Below are positions 1-11,125 of a stretch of DNA of 64,000 bases, piece after piece. The notes beneath the pieces are model-generated. The model ran no database searches, was not told where the DNA came from, and saw only the letters and a program-made list of their open reading frames with translations. Source of the stretch: Sweltsa coloradensis. Lineage: Eukaryota; Arthropoda; Insecta; Plecoptera; Chloroperlidae. Positions within the stretch are counted from its first letter, which is position 1. The number at the start of each line of letters is the position of its first letter. The stretch is from assembly GCA_024449915.1 (NCBI GenBank), contig JAMZAV010000358.1, positions 806,001 to 870,000 of the forward strand, read 5' to 3'. The position numbers were made by a program, and so were the translations under genes.

Positions 1-41
1 TCATCAATATCCGTATCCGATATTGCAAACACCACCACTAA

Positions 42-197
42 GGTCCAGAATTTCAATGTCTAGTTAAAATTTATCTGCCAGTTAGTCCTCTCAGTAAATA
101 TTTACAAGGCTTCTGATTGGTGGTTGCCATAGTGAAAACAAGTTATGTGTCAGTTAAATTTACTTGCCACTTTAACTGGACATTGAAATACCGGGCC
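42..197. mobile_element. Short inverted-repeat DNA element (Harbinger-like MITE)
   Basis: The ends are imperfect inverted repeats (left GGTCCAGAATTTCAATGTC, right end complementary to GGCCCGGTATTTCAATGTCC). They are flanked by a direct TAA at 39-41 and 198-200. A 3-bp TWA duplication is typical of PIF/Harbinger elements. It is 156 bp with no coding capacity. The superfamily call rests only on the duplication. Confidence 0.7.
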
Positions 198-479
198 TAA
201 GCCTGCTTGCTAGAGCCAATTATTCAATCAGTACACGCGTTCTATTCTGAACTAACGAGTATATATTTACGAATGCACTAGGCGCTGCAAGAGTGGTTTT
301 ATAAACTCTTAAACAACTCAAAGCTTTGATTTGGCAAGGTGTTTTGGCACTAGAAATCCGGGAAACGCCACAAATAGCAAAGTCTGACAGCAGGCTGAGG
401 ATGACTGTTGTAAATCAGAAGCCAGAACCGGAAAAGGAAATGCCTATCACCGCCTTCTCGCGGTAAACATGACCATTGC
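198..479. other. No recognisable feature
   Basis: AT-rich non-coding sequence. I see no splice-consistent exon, inverted repeat or tRNA-like box. Confidence 0.5.
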
Positions 480-1130
480 AGTGGCTTCGATGGTGCTGCT
501 TTCTATGGGAGAATCATCCAACTTCTTGGTAAACAAGGTTCCCGCTCAGCTATGCTCGTTACCACCCCGTATTCCCAACTTGTTAATTCCCCATGGACAT
601 CGTGAATTGTAGGTGAGACGGTCCTTACGACATAGTCTGTGAAGCAGGTCATGGAGGGTAGGCCATGTTCATTTGCATGTCGTGCCACACCCACAGACTC
701 TCTTTTGGCACATTCTAGTCAACCAGGTGTACTCCGCTGGGCAGCGAGTGCATTTCAGTTGATAGATGACGTTGCATGTTCTGTAGTCGTTGTTGTGGAT
801 TGTATATGTTTTATTGGTGAGGTGAGCGGTGAAGGTTTTGTCAGGTTCATGCATGGGACAGGTCTGCACCTAGGTCGGTCTCAAGGAGAGGAACCCTGTA
901 TGACGGCTTCCATCTGTTGGGCCTTCAGTGGGTCCCCTAAGTTTGGGGAGCATGTGAAGGCAACCCTGGGGAGATTTTGACCCAGCTCGTGTTAATGCTG
1001 ATGCAGCCAATATACGACTGGCCCAATGGCATTCAGTTGGTGGAGACCTGGGTGCCAGCGTGTGACTAGCGGAACGACATGGTGTTGGTTTTAGTCTGAA
1101 CCGGTGGTGGTCTTTTTTCAAAAGAAACTA
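480..1130 (-). pseudogene. Penelope-like element remnant with GIY-YIG fragment
   Basis: On the minus strand the translation contains TRWHPGLHQ, then a cysteine-rich stretch with CPMHEPDKTFTAHLTNKTY and NVIYQLKCTRCP. This resembles the linker and GIY-YIG nuclease start of Penelope-like retroelements. A second frame downstream (503-694) carries further related peptide. No single frame spans the region, and the reverse transcriptase is absent, so it is a broken 3' fragment. Related pieces occur at 17590-19080 and 40590-42330, which share the TRWHPG and LTNKTY-type motifs. Confidence 0.6.
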
Positions 1131-1154
1131 AATAGTAGAACAGGTAAATGATAT

Positions 1155-1330
1155 TTGAAAATAATTGAACTTAATACTGTTCTTAGGTAGGAAATTAAGT
1201 TTTTATTATGTTGCAATATTTCAAAAAGTTTCACTTTTCTTCGACAGGCAGACATTTACAAAAATATTGCAACAAAATAAAAACTAAATTTCCTACCTAA
1301 GAACAGTGTTAAGTTCAATTAATTTTTGAA
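1155..1330. repeat. Inverted repeat, arms about 67 bp
   Basis: The arm 1155-1222 is nearly the reverse complement of 1261-1330; both contain TTCTTAGGTAGGAAAT or its complement. The loop is about 40 bp. It could be a small foldback element; no clear target duplication is seen. Confidence 0.8.
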
Positions 1331-1920
1331 TACAGTGGTTGTCGGTCTAGTCAGCCATTGGTGGCCTTGATCCTGGGTATCCTCTGGCAACAAAAACTTG
1401 GAATATCTTTTGAAGGTAGCTTTCTAGATCCCGTTGAGAGTAGCAGATTATACGACCTTGACCCGCTAGACCAACAGCTAGCCTAGTTATAAGGTGGAGC
1501 TCAGTCTCTCTCTCCGCTCACTGAGGAAGGTCTCGTGGACCGAAAACGTTTTATTAGTTAATATGTAGTCTTTGCTTAGAGATACCATACTGTGAGTACC
1601 TAGAGTCCCTACTCCCGTCTGCCGAGCATGGGCCATTATTGGCAGTTTGAACGAGCCAAGATGTTTTCTTTGTGTGCCATCAAGCAGCACGGAATTCAAA
1701 CTGGTTATAGTTTTTATGTACTAAACAGTATATCTATCGGCTTGGATACTGATCTTTTTAATGTTGAATCATATAATTTTTTAATAAAAGATTGTAATGG
1801 GCTGTTTATTGTCATTACTCATTCATTAGTCATTACTGTATAGGCTCTGTACCAAAGATTACACTATGTGACAATAACTTTCCTCCCCCAAGATCATAAA
1901 GATAGTAAATTTGAAATACT
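1331..1920. other. Non-coding, possible old repeat
   Basis: No gene is supported. At about 1513-1545 there is a segment CTGAGGAAGGTC then GGACCGAAAACG, which also occurs inside the palindrome at 40590-42330, so part of this stretch is probably retroelement-derived. Confidence 0.4.
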
Positions 1921-2110
1921 TTAATTCCAATGCAGAAGTTCCAGGGTTTGATTACTGCTATAGGCAGAAGTTTTTAAACTTCTGATGAGGGTTTAAATCC
2001 ATTAGTTCTTGGCTTAGGAATTTGTAAACAGTGACTTTGGAGCCGTCCTAGCAACAAGGCACATAGTAAATTCAAAGTTGTTCTGAATCAGATTTGTTGA
2101 TTCTGGCGTT
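1921..2110 (+). mobile_element. tRNA-derived SINE, copy A
   Basis: This stretch matches 60000-60197 over most of its length. Shared blocks are AATGCAGAAG, then a box B-like GGGTTTGATTA, then GACTTTGGAGCCGTCCTAGC and a 3' block ending TTCTGGCGTT. The tRNA-like head is decayed here; the other copy keeps a better one. Confidence 0.7.
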
Positions 2111-2470
2111 GATCCATACATTTATCGCATAGAAATTACAGACAGGCCTAGACCTTAAACATAAACACATAACATTAAACTAGGCCTCGGCCCTAGGTCC
2201 ACACCAGTCTGATAAATATTACGGTTTAAACTTACATGCAAGCAAATCTGCTAGGCCTACAAAATAAAATACTACATAAGTGTTTGTGAAGCAATGCGGA
2301 AAGTGTAATTAGGATACTTACCTGTGCCAAGTGTTTATTATTTGTTGACGTTCTATTTGTGCAGCCGTACGCAGAACATGATCGTTTTATGGTTTTATAC
2401 CACACAAAAACTGACGTGTTGTTTCCTTCAAATTGCCTTGAATCCCAGACATGGTGGGGACTCTATGAGT
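2111..2470. other. No recognisable feature
   Basis: AT-rich sequence with no exon or repeat that I can support. A LINE 3' end begins immediately after it. Confidence 0.4.
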
Positions 2471-5400
2471 CTTTGTGTTATTATTATTATTATTTATTTT
2501 CCACTAAAGCTTAGTAGGAAGGTTGGCAGAAAAGGGCAGTATGCCCAAGCACAAGGTGTCCGCCAGCCTCTACACAACAAATTGTGATAATAAACAAGCT
2601 TATAAAAACATAGAATATAGAAACATAAACAACATAAACAAAAACATAAAGAAACATAGAAGAGACAAAAAACAATAACAATTCAATGAATTCATAATAT
2701 CAAAAAAGCAATCATAATGTAGAAGACTTAATAGCTCTCTTGAAAGGAGACATGCCAAGTCCTTGTATTTATTCAGATAGGGAGTAGTTCCAAATTCTGG
2801 CAGTTCGGCAGTAGAACCCACTTATGTACGCGCTGGTTCGGGCAAATGGTGGCGTGATGGACTGGGCCTGGTGACGTCTTGAATCCCGAAGGTTCCAAGA
2901 CACCCGATGGAATGGGTCGAGGTCCACACAGCCAGTCAACATCTTTTGAAGAACAAAACGTCCACTTGCTTCATGAGTTGTTCAATTGTGATAAGGCGAC
3001 ATTGACTACGACGTGTAGAGGCACTAGGCTCTTTGTAACCCATAATATGTCTGGTGGCACGATTTTGAATTCTTTCCAACTTGCACATATTGTCCTTTGT
3101 TGTTGGATGCCACGCTGGTAGGCCATGAGTGATAATTGGCCTAACCAGCGCTAAGTATGCGGTGCGAAGGGTTCTTGGCTTGCCACCCTTTAGAGAGCGC
3201 GATACAAATCCTAAAGTTTTAGAAGCTCTGTTATACGCACACACTCACAATGTAGATTCCACCGCAGATCACAAGTAACAATTAGTCCAAGTAGTTTGAC
3301 CTTTTGGCAACACGGTATTATATCTCCATTTATGCTATACACGATGTTTATGTGCCCGGTTCTTGATCGCGTGATTCGAAAAGTAACTGTGACTTGCTAA
3401 CATTAAGTGACATTTGGTTGTTTTCACACCAAACTTGGATACTGTTTAGGTCATCTTGTAGAGCCTTTGCGTCTTCTGAAGTAGATATATTTCTGTACAG
3501 AGTTGTATCGTCAGCATATTGGAGAATACTGACGTTACAACATCTGGTAGGTCTATCATAAATATAGTAAAAAACAAAGGACCAAGTACAGATCCCTGCG
3601 GAACTCCAGAAGTAAACGTCAATCTAATGATGATGAGGCTCCATCATGCACTACACGTTGAGACCTGCCCTTTAAAAATGATGTAATCCAATTAAGAAGC
3701 TCACTTTGAATTCCATAATTGTGTAGCTTATGTAGAAGTCTCTCGTGTGGCACACTGTCAAATGCCTTACTCCAGTCCAATGCAATGCAGTCAATTTGCC
3801 TTGTCTTTCCTTGGTCAAGCGTATGCTGCCAGTCATCAATAGCCTTAGTCAGCATAGTTGTGCATGATCGACGAGGTAAAAAACCCATGCTGGTTAGGCG
3901 GTATCAGACTGTTCACTTCCAAGTGCGTATAAATGGCTGAAGTAACTAGACGCCCATTACCTTGCAAACCGTACTGGTAAGTGATATTGGCCTGTAGTTA
4001 GATACATCTGACCTATTCTTCGATTTATAGACAGGCACAACGTTAGCTACTTTCCAATCGTTAGGAACAACTCCGGACTCGTTTGACAAGTTAAACAGTG
4101 CAGCTGAGGGATGGAGCAAGCGAAGAAGCACACTGGTGAAGAATTGTAGTAGGGATTCCATCAGGACCACTAGCCGCACCAGGACGAGTGTTAAGAAGTA
4201 CTTGTCTCACCTCGTTGACTGAGAAAGAGAGTTTTGTAAGAGGCTTTTGAACTGATGGATTTCCTAGAAATAATTTCGTACAGTTTGCGTTAATGGAGTA
4301 AAGTTTTCTTGGAACTTTGAGTTAAATGCATTGGCATTTCCTTTGCATCAGTTAAAACTTTACCATTTGCTGAGAAGTGAGAAGGAGCTGCACTGCCACT
4401 CTTAGAACGAATAAATTTCCAGAGTCCTTTAGAATTGCTCCCTAAGTTCCAAAACATGTTGTTGCTGAGCATTTCGTATTGTTGTTTTCACTTGATTACG
4501 AAACTTTCTGTATGAGCTCCATAAATCATCAGACTGTATCCTCTTACATTTGAGAAGAGTTTGTCACGCTTTTTAATCAATTTCAGAAGATCCGAAGTAA
4601 TCCATGGTGCCCGGCGTTGACCCTTCATTATTACTTTTGGAATTGCATCTTCAACACAACTCCAAAACACCGAACACCAATCTTTCCACATCAGATTAAC
4701 GTCATGCTGCTGAGTTAATATTGTAAGGCGATCTACGAAAAGAGTTCTAAGTAGCAGCCAATCAGCCCTTTTATAGTTCCATACAGATTTGTTAATGTAT
4801 TTGGTCCTAGGAACAGTGAATTTTAGATTAGCGCATACTGCCAAATGGTCACTCACACCTGGAATAAACACTCGTGTCTTTAATAATATTTGGGGTCATT
4901 GCACAGCAATAGGTCAATGATAGATCGCGAAGTATCCGTTACTCGAGTAGCTTCGGTGACTGTTTGCGTGAAAGAGAGCTCGTGGAACGCAGATAAATAA
5001 AGATTGGCAGTAGCATCGTTAGGAATAGGAGCTACAGAATCCCAAGTTATATTCAAATTAAAATCTCCACACAGAACTATCGCGGTATACTTGGTTACTA
5101 ACTTATCAACACGACCTTAAAGATTCGATTAGTTCCTTGTCTAAATCTGCAGTCGAATTAGGCGGCCTGTAAGCAGACCCAAGTAAAAGTTTTTTATTTC
5201 CGCATGTTATCTACCACCAGATGATCTCTGCATTAAGTGTAGATAGTTCAGGTACGTGCACCGGCTTAAGCTCAGGTTTTTGCTGCTATGAGAACTCCAC
5301 CTCCTGATCGGGCATCTCGGTCCTTCCTAAATACCATATATGACGTGGGCAATATTTCCGAATCTCGTACACTTGCATCAAGCCACGTTTCACAGACGAA

Positions 5401-5770
5401 AAATAACTGATGGGGTAAGCGCTTCAATCCAGGTATGAATTATGGGGAGAGCGTTTCGAATGTTTAATACTACGAGCGTTTAAAAGATAGTAATTGTATA
5501 CCAGAATTATTGGATCCAGAATCGCTATTGGTGCTTTGGTTAAGTTGAAGCGCATCTCCAGCAATGAAAAATGAATCATTAAACTGTGGCACTGTGCACT
5601 CCCAGCACGTCCAAGTCGTGTGTACCATTTACTACGCGCCTGTGCAAGGATGGCAGTATTTTGACGCATGTATTGTGGAACGGTCTCGTACATTCAGAGC
5701 ACAATGTAAAAAGTTGGTTTTTACGCCCCTCAGTTTTACAATGATGGCAACGCTTGTTCTGCCCGTTGAC

Positions 5771-5818
5771 TGGACCAGGATTTACTTCTACATCTCCACA
5801 CAAAGCAAGAAGGAGGTA
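5771..5818 (-). other. 2A ribosome-skipping motif, downstream copy
   Basis: The minus-strand frame reads YLLLALCGDVEVNPGP followed by V; the core is 5771-5797. It lies 98 bp from the first copy and in another frame; a one-base difference would put both in one frame. It directly precedes the PHD-like finger, where 2A motifs sit in some invertebrate CR1-like elements. Confidence 0.85.
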
Positions 5819-5895
5819 AATGATATCCATGTGCGATACAGGTGGTCTGCATGAGTCACTGGCAAGCGAATGATCATCAGTTGAACACACTGCAA

Positions 5896-5943
5896 AGGAC
5901 CGGGGTTTAGCTCCACATCCCCAGAAAGAGCAATAAGCAACAG
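5896..5943 (-). other. 2A ribosome-skipping motif, upstream copy
   Basis: The minus-strand frame reads FLLLIALSGDVELNPGP followed by L rather than the usual proline. The core DVELNPGP matches the 2A consensus D(V/I)ExNPGP, at which the ribosome skips the last glycyl-prolyl bond. The hydrophobic run before it is also typical of 2A motifs in non-LTR elements. The core is 5896-5922. The base after it encodes Leu, which may reduce or abolish skipping. This frame stops before the second copy. Confidence 0.8.
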
Positions 5944-6060
5944 GAAAATGCTGCCAAATGTGAAGTCAAATACTCTTGGCCATTGTGCTAGTTCGTCGCC
6001 TTCTTGTCCGTTGTTTACGACGTCCCAAACATCTAGTCAATGCAACCGGTCTTATTTTTC

Positions 6061-7099
6061 TTAAAAAATACTTCCACACAGACTTCCGGAGGAAACCCAG
6101 CATCTTATTGAAACCAATTCACTTTCCAAAGGGATGCCATAGACCTGTCTACATTTAGTTGGATTAAGTCGTGTCACCAATTGCAATTGCATCCATAATT
6201 GATCATTCTAAATGTCAGAAAAGAAACAATGTAAACAAGCCACCAAAAGCACGAAACCTTTCTTGCCATTTCCGTCTTCTTCGACTAAGCCTCGCCCTAG
6301 AAATTTGCCATCTGCGATCACTAACAGCCATATTATATTATGTTCTGATTAATATCGTCAATCTTACCTCTTGCCGAATCAGGTTCTTCTTATTATTCTT
6401 CTTAGGTTGTTCTCTAGCACGGCCTGCTGCTGTTGGTAGTTGGTACATACATAATTTGTATTGATTTTTTAATTTCCATTCATGGAACAAGTTTCAACAT
6501 TTTGTTGCAAGTTAATAATCAAGTATTTTGGGATATTTGTACTACATAGGTACTCAGTTTAATTGTTGATTGGTGGTTTCAAGCCAAAATATGCTAAATG
6601 AAGGTTCCATTTGAATTTCAATCCCTCAGATTCTGCATATAGTATTACTATTTTGTATTTTGTCGCTCTGGGAGTATATAACTCTGTCAAACACAGGTAC
6701 CGGTAACAACTTGAGGGTGTTATTTTCTGCCAGTTCAATTCCACTGCTCGAGGAGCACAGTACTGGCACCCTTTTCAAATACGTATTAACTAATATACAA
6801 CATTGCAAATCAACTTTATTCAGTTCTAAATTTGTACTTTTCAGTGCAACTTTTATCTATATCAAAAAGTTATTTGTGATATAATATCATCTTAAAGTGT
6901 GTGTTAGGTCAACAAATAATGTAGCCTATATATAAAATTATAAATGCAGTGGGATTACCCTCAAATTTCCCTTCCCTGGCTGCGGCACACCCCCTCGTAG
7001 GGTCTCAAGTCCGCGTATCAACACTTTCTTTCCAAGAAAAATGAACTGGTGAGCGGTAATAAAATCATTCAAATCAATAATATGGAAATCAATTTAGAA
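6061..7099. other. Non-coding stretch
   Basis: AT-rich sequence with short spurious frames only. The region next to the LINE may include its 5' untranslated part. No exon is supported. Confidence 0.4.
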
Positions 7100-7200
7100 A
7101 TTAGAAAATCCATCTCTGCAGAGTATCGAACCCCGGTCCAACTGTAAACATATCCACCAATTGCTGCTATCCTGACTCTCACAGTGGCCTGGCCTCTACT
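7100..7200 (-). mobile_element. tRNA-like SINE head
   Basis: The minus strand contains a box B-like GGGGTTCGATACTC preceded by an A-box-like AGCAATTGGTGGAT. Arms do not fold into a full cloverleaf, so a SINE head is preferred over a tRNA gene. Confidence 0.45.
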
Positions 7201-7279
7201 TGCACTTCTATAGTCGCTCTATTGCATGCCTCTCTTCCAGACTAGTGATTCAGGGTAATAACATTTAAATCATACTGTA

Positions 7280-7679
7280 AGGGATGCACATCGATACTTT
7301 TTTCATTATTGATTATCGAAATGGGTAGGTCCTATGTCATTCTACTCCATAAATCGATATTACCAATACAAAATTCAAGGCCGTTCCGACAGATGGAATC
7401 TCAAATGTGGTGGTTAACAAATGAAATTCAAAACAATACAATCTCATGCCACTCACTGCCTTGTCCTGTCTAAAATAATATAAATAAATATCAATATAAA
7501 TCTCTCACCTTGTGACCTCTCTCTCTGTCTGCCCAAGCAGGAAATACTAATTACGTTTTTCGGGCCTTTTTCAACAAATTATTGATATTTTGATTATCGA
7601 ATATCGATAATGTATTTTCATTATCAATTATCGAGATTTTATCCAAAATCGATTATCGTGTGCATCTGCATCTGCATGC
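7280..7679. mobile_element. Non-autonomous hAT-like element
   Basis: The left end AGGGATGCACATCGATA is mirrored by a right end with CGATTATCGTGTGCATC, followed by a short TGCATC expansion. Candidate 8-bp flanks are ATACTGTA (7272-7279) and CTACTGTA (7680-7687), one mismatch. Both subterminal regions are rich in ATCGATAAT-type words. Confidence 0.6.
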
Positions 7680-7791
7680 CTACTGTAGTTCTTTATTGGA
7701 AGTAGAGTGGTTTGGTTTAATTAAAGAGTAGGTACAGCAGTAGGTAGAGAAAAATCCCTTCATTAAAATCCTTTTAAAAAAATGGTCACAC

Positions 7792-7797
7792 TTTATT
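7792..7797 (-). promoter_or_regulatory. Candidate poly(A) signal for RRP7A
   Basis: AATAAA on the minus strand, about 115 bp after the RRP7A stop codon. Confidence 0.5.
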
Positions 7798-7913
7798 CTT
7801 TGTCAGAGTAATTGAATGATGAATAATACATACATACATACATAGTAGTTACAACTTACAATCCATCTCCTTACGCAGTTCAAAAGTTTTGTATTAGGCC
7901 TACGCAGTTGTCT

Positions 7914-10606
7914 TTAAAAAGGTTTGAATCGGCGAGACTTCTTCAATGTACTTATCTTCTTTTTATCTTCTTCAAACTTTTCTCTCAGGGTGGCTAGATC
8001 TGAAAATAATATACACATAATTAGGGTAGATGAACAAATGAAGGATTGAATGTTGGTGACGTGTGCGAGTGTCAATGTATACATACTTTTCATTTTAGAC
8101 TCTCGAATTTGGAATGTGTAAAAGTTTTGTAGTTCTTTCTTTGCACGCTTTTTCTCCTCATTGGCCATGATTTTCTTCGACACGCTTTCCTTTCGGGAGA
8201 AGCTTTTTGTTCGTCCTCTGCAACAACAAGTAACAAGTCTTACTACGGTCCTAAATTCTCATGATCGTGATTATGGTAGACATAATGATTTTTAATACAT
8301 AGACTAGGCCTATTTGTTTCTACATAGGTATTTAAAAGTAAAGAAGAATTATTATCAATACAATTCAAGTACCGGTAATGCTGTTTTGGACATTAGGTAT
8401 CAATATGTAGGCCTATACTATGTAGGCTTATAAACATTATGTAAGTGTAGTATAACAGAAATTACTATTTGTGAATGTACCATCCATAAACTACTACAGG
8501 CCTACATATGAAGGTCTATGCCTATGTTGGTGTTATGTTGATTGATCTAGCTCAGTGTTGAAAGTTGAAACTACTGGTCTCGGAAATGTCGTACCCCTTC
8601 GTGACGGTGACCCATCCATCGGCGGCTTCTTGCTCCGCCTTCTCTCGGCTAGCACTTTCTTTCGCGGCTTTCTCAAACTCCATCATGTAAGTATTGATTT
8701 CAGTTTGCAAGGCATCTTTGTTCGGTATCTTGGCATTATATTCCTGAGACCATTCTATAACAATACAATGTTATCAGTGAATAACAAGTGCCTAAGTACG
8801 AACTTGTGTAGCCGTCACATGTGCAAATAGCGGTGCGGAAATTTCTCGATGACGGCCTGTAATAGAGTCAAGTACGAGTTAAGAACCATAACTTACTTTG
8901 AACTCCAGTTATGATAGGATGCTCCTTAGTAGACAGAATCAAAGGTTTTGATGTGTTCAGTTTCAAGGCTTTTTCGAGACCACTAGCGTTTTCAAACACA
9001 ACATAAGCCACCTTGTATCCCTGGAAAATATGATAAAATCAAGATTAGCTAGTAAAAGAGACTTTTTGGAATAGTAAACCTAAGAAGGTCTTCCATCAAC
9101 GCGATTAGAGTTTGACTGTATGACTGTATTTTATACTTTATACTTATTTTTTGTACTTTATACTGTCTGCTGATTGGCTAGAACTAGCCCACTGGTGACG
9201 TCACAAACTACAAATTTTTGATGGAGCAGCTTTACCAGTCCAATGCATAATGTTATAATACATGCACACAATAAAATCCAACAAACAAATACTGTACACT
9301 CAAATAGATGACAATACATGTACAATAATACAAAATATAGTGGTTCAATTTATACAAATTACCGTCACAGGTTCATGTCTTGGGAAAAAAGAGGAATCTT
9401 CTGTTGGCGGCAATCCGGATGTTGGTTTCTTGTGAAAGTAAACCGATTTGACAAGACCGCATTTACCAAATACACGTTTTAAACATTCCTGTAAACAAGA
9501 AGAATGTCGTCTACAGATGATACATATTGGCCAAGCATGTAGGGTGACTGATGCATATTTTTTAAGTGACCTTACCTCGTCGCAGTAAGGGGGGATGTTC
9601 ACAAGGAACAACGTTCGATCTGCTGGTTTTTCTGGTATTGCTTCACGAACTGCGTGTCTTTTGCAGAACACGTCGCGTAGAACTGTACTCGACGCTTGGA
9701 ACTTGAATTTTAAAACTAAAAAGAAAGAAGAATGACATGGGGAACAAGAAGGAAGACTTATGGAAAAATAGGTAGGGCTATCCAGTTAGCAGGTTAATAT
9801 TGGCATTCTAATTTTTCATTCACTACAACAGAGCAATGCTGTACAAAAAAAAACTTGTGCTTTGTCTTTAGGCTCAGCTACACACTTTTACCAAAGATTA
9901 GGCCTACACAATGGCCATATTCCGAATGATGCTCCCACGCGCCCACAACACCCAGACATGCCCAAGATGCCCGAGGTTTAACATTGGGCGTTACGGGCGT
10001 TGTGATGGCGGCGGTGTTTACGGAATGCTTTGGGCACGCCCAAGACTGCAAGTTAAGCGGCTGTCACACGATTGAGAAAATCGCGCGAGTTTATTACCAT
10101 CCTTGTCACACGACAGACAACGAAGGTAACAATAACGCCATCTATTGGTGTTCATTGGTCACGTGTTATGGTGGTGGGTTCTGATTGGCTCTCGCTACCT
10201 CGACTCGCTAGGAAGTTGAACAAGCTGGACATTTTTCGTGGCGAGCGCGAGCTGGCTTACCGTCTGACAGGGAGGCGGTGAGTTCCATGTAAATAAGTGC
10301 AGGCCTACTCCCAGAGAGTTACTCGCGCGATTTTCTCAATCGTCTGACAGCCGCTTTAGCATCATTCGGAACGTACCCAAAGCTTGTAGTTTTACTACAA
10401 CAAGGCCTAGGCCTATAAGTGAGGTTATGAAGCGGATGCGATGTCTATGGCGGATGCCCTGTGTAATAAGACCTTAAATTAATCTAGCCATTGTAATTTT
10501 TCGCTTCAGCATTTGAATCGTTAGTAAATATTAACATCGGAAACTACCAAATGTATTTATTACCTTTAAAACCCTGCACGGTGGTTGGCACGGTGTCATC
10601 CGCCAT
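7914..10606 (-). CDS. RRP7A: RRP7A, ribosomal RNA-processing protein 7 homolog
   Basis: Seven exons on the minus strand join with matching phases: 10564-10606, 9576-9715, 9363-9488, 8897-9020, 8595-8754, 8087-8217 and 7914-7999. This gives 810 nt, or 269 residues plus stop, close to the human protein (about 280). All introns are GT-AG. The product belongs to the RRP7 family, which acts in the nucleolar small-subunit processome in 18S rRNA maturation. Visible segments are RTLFLVNIPPYCDE and CGLVKSVYFHKKP (RRM-like fold, about residues 48-80), GYKVAYVVFENASG (from about residue 104), DGWVTVTKG (about 190), and the basic C-terminal RRP7 signature KKRAKKELQNFYTFQIRES to LREKFEEDKKKI and the end FKPF. 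The first intron holds a nested MITE. The start codon is the only Met that splices in frame. It lies head-to-head with NAA60. No frameshift is needed. Confidence 0.96.
9930..10372. mobile_element. Outer inverted-repeat element holding a second MITE
   Basis: TTCCGAATGATGCT at the left is mirrored by AGCATCATTCGGAA at the right. The 300-bp MITE at 10056-10355 sits near its right end. It lies in RRP7A intron 1. No target duplication could be fixed. Confidence 0.55.
10056..10355 (+). mobile_element. Harbinger-like MITE, copy 1
   Basis: Termini AGCGGCTGTCA and TGACAGCCGCT are inverted repeats extending inward through CGATTGAGAAAATCGCGCGA. Direct TTA flanks lie at 10053-10055 and 10356-10358. The interior matches the reverse complement of 30806-31086. 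There is no transposase; it presumably moved by an enzyme supplied elsewhere. Confidence 0.85.
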
Positions 10607-11125
10607 CTTTCTTTTCACATGTGTTTGACACTCACACCAACGTTACATCTCAAAATATGGTCACGAAGCAAAAATTATTTAATTGTTTTCAGTTGCCAAC
10701 CTGAACTACCAATATCGGTTCTGCAATGGCAACAAACATGTCAAGTGATTATTTTTCTAGTGAACTTATTGTTGATTATAAAAGATTAGGGCTACTTCTA
10801 CTAAACTATTGAGCCTTTTCCCTTCAGTGCAAGTGTTTTAACAAAATGTCATCAAAAGTGTGTTCTGTTGTCAAAGTGAACCTTAGCAAATCTTAAAATG
10901 TAGGCCTGGTGTAAGCTGGGCATTTCATGGCTGCATTTAATTGGTAAGAAATCGGGGCTAGGCCTAGGCCTAGGCCTAGCCTAGGCCCCTTACGATCTAG
11001 CGTAGAGGCTTCCCTTCTTTGTTGAGTTATTTATGTTGCCATAATCGTAAATCTTACACCTAGACCTTCATTGTGTTTTTAGGTATGCTGGATACCAGAT
11101 AAATCGGCCTACAAAGTCGTCCTGT
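10607..11125. promoter_or_regulatory. Shared head-to-head promoter region, RRP7A and NAA60
   Basis: The two start codons diverge across 519 bp, so this stretch must hold both 5' ends. A likely 3' splice site (GTGTTTTTAG) near 11082 suggests that NAA60 has a non-coding first exon. It also carries an AGGCCTAGGCCTAGGCCTAG run near 10965. No TATA box is convincing. Confidence 0.6.

Larger units (their letters stand above)
2471..6060 (-). mobile_element. CR1/L2-type LINE with 2A motifs, PHD-like finger, endonuclease and RT
   Basis: Read on the minus strand, the order is typical of a CR1/L2-type non-LTR retrotransposon. It begins with 2A peptides (5896-5943 and 5771-5818) and a zinc-binding segment CHHCKTEGRK with CSECTRPFHNTC (about 5670-5760). 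An endonuclease start follows (LLNARSIKHSKRS near 5450; WLDASVRDSEILP and GGGVLIA near 5290-5390). The RT shows YRPISLTSTVCKV (near 4000), DWSKAFDSVPHERL (near 3760), SGVPQGSVLGPLFF (near 3580) and the catalytic YADD (near 3515). The C-terminal part (2936-3244) includes LVRPIITHGLPAW. The 3' end is an (AAT)n run at about 2477-2494. It is broken by several frameshifts and stops, so it is not autonomous as read. The 5' limit is approximate. Confidence 0.9.

Noticed and set aside
638..980. A 113-residue plus-strand frame
   Set aside because: It is the antisense shadow of the Penelope-like minus-strand fragment.
1513..1545. CTGAGGAAGGTC then GGACCGAAAACG as a further hammerhead
   Set aside because: An extra A separates the first box from stem II, and no stem I partner or cleavage triplet follows.
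9984..10281. Overlapping plus-strand frames of 66 and 69 residues
   Set aside because: They lie wholly in the Harbinger-like MITE and reappear at its second copy; no domain is present.
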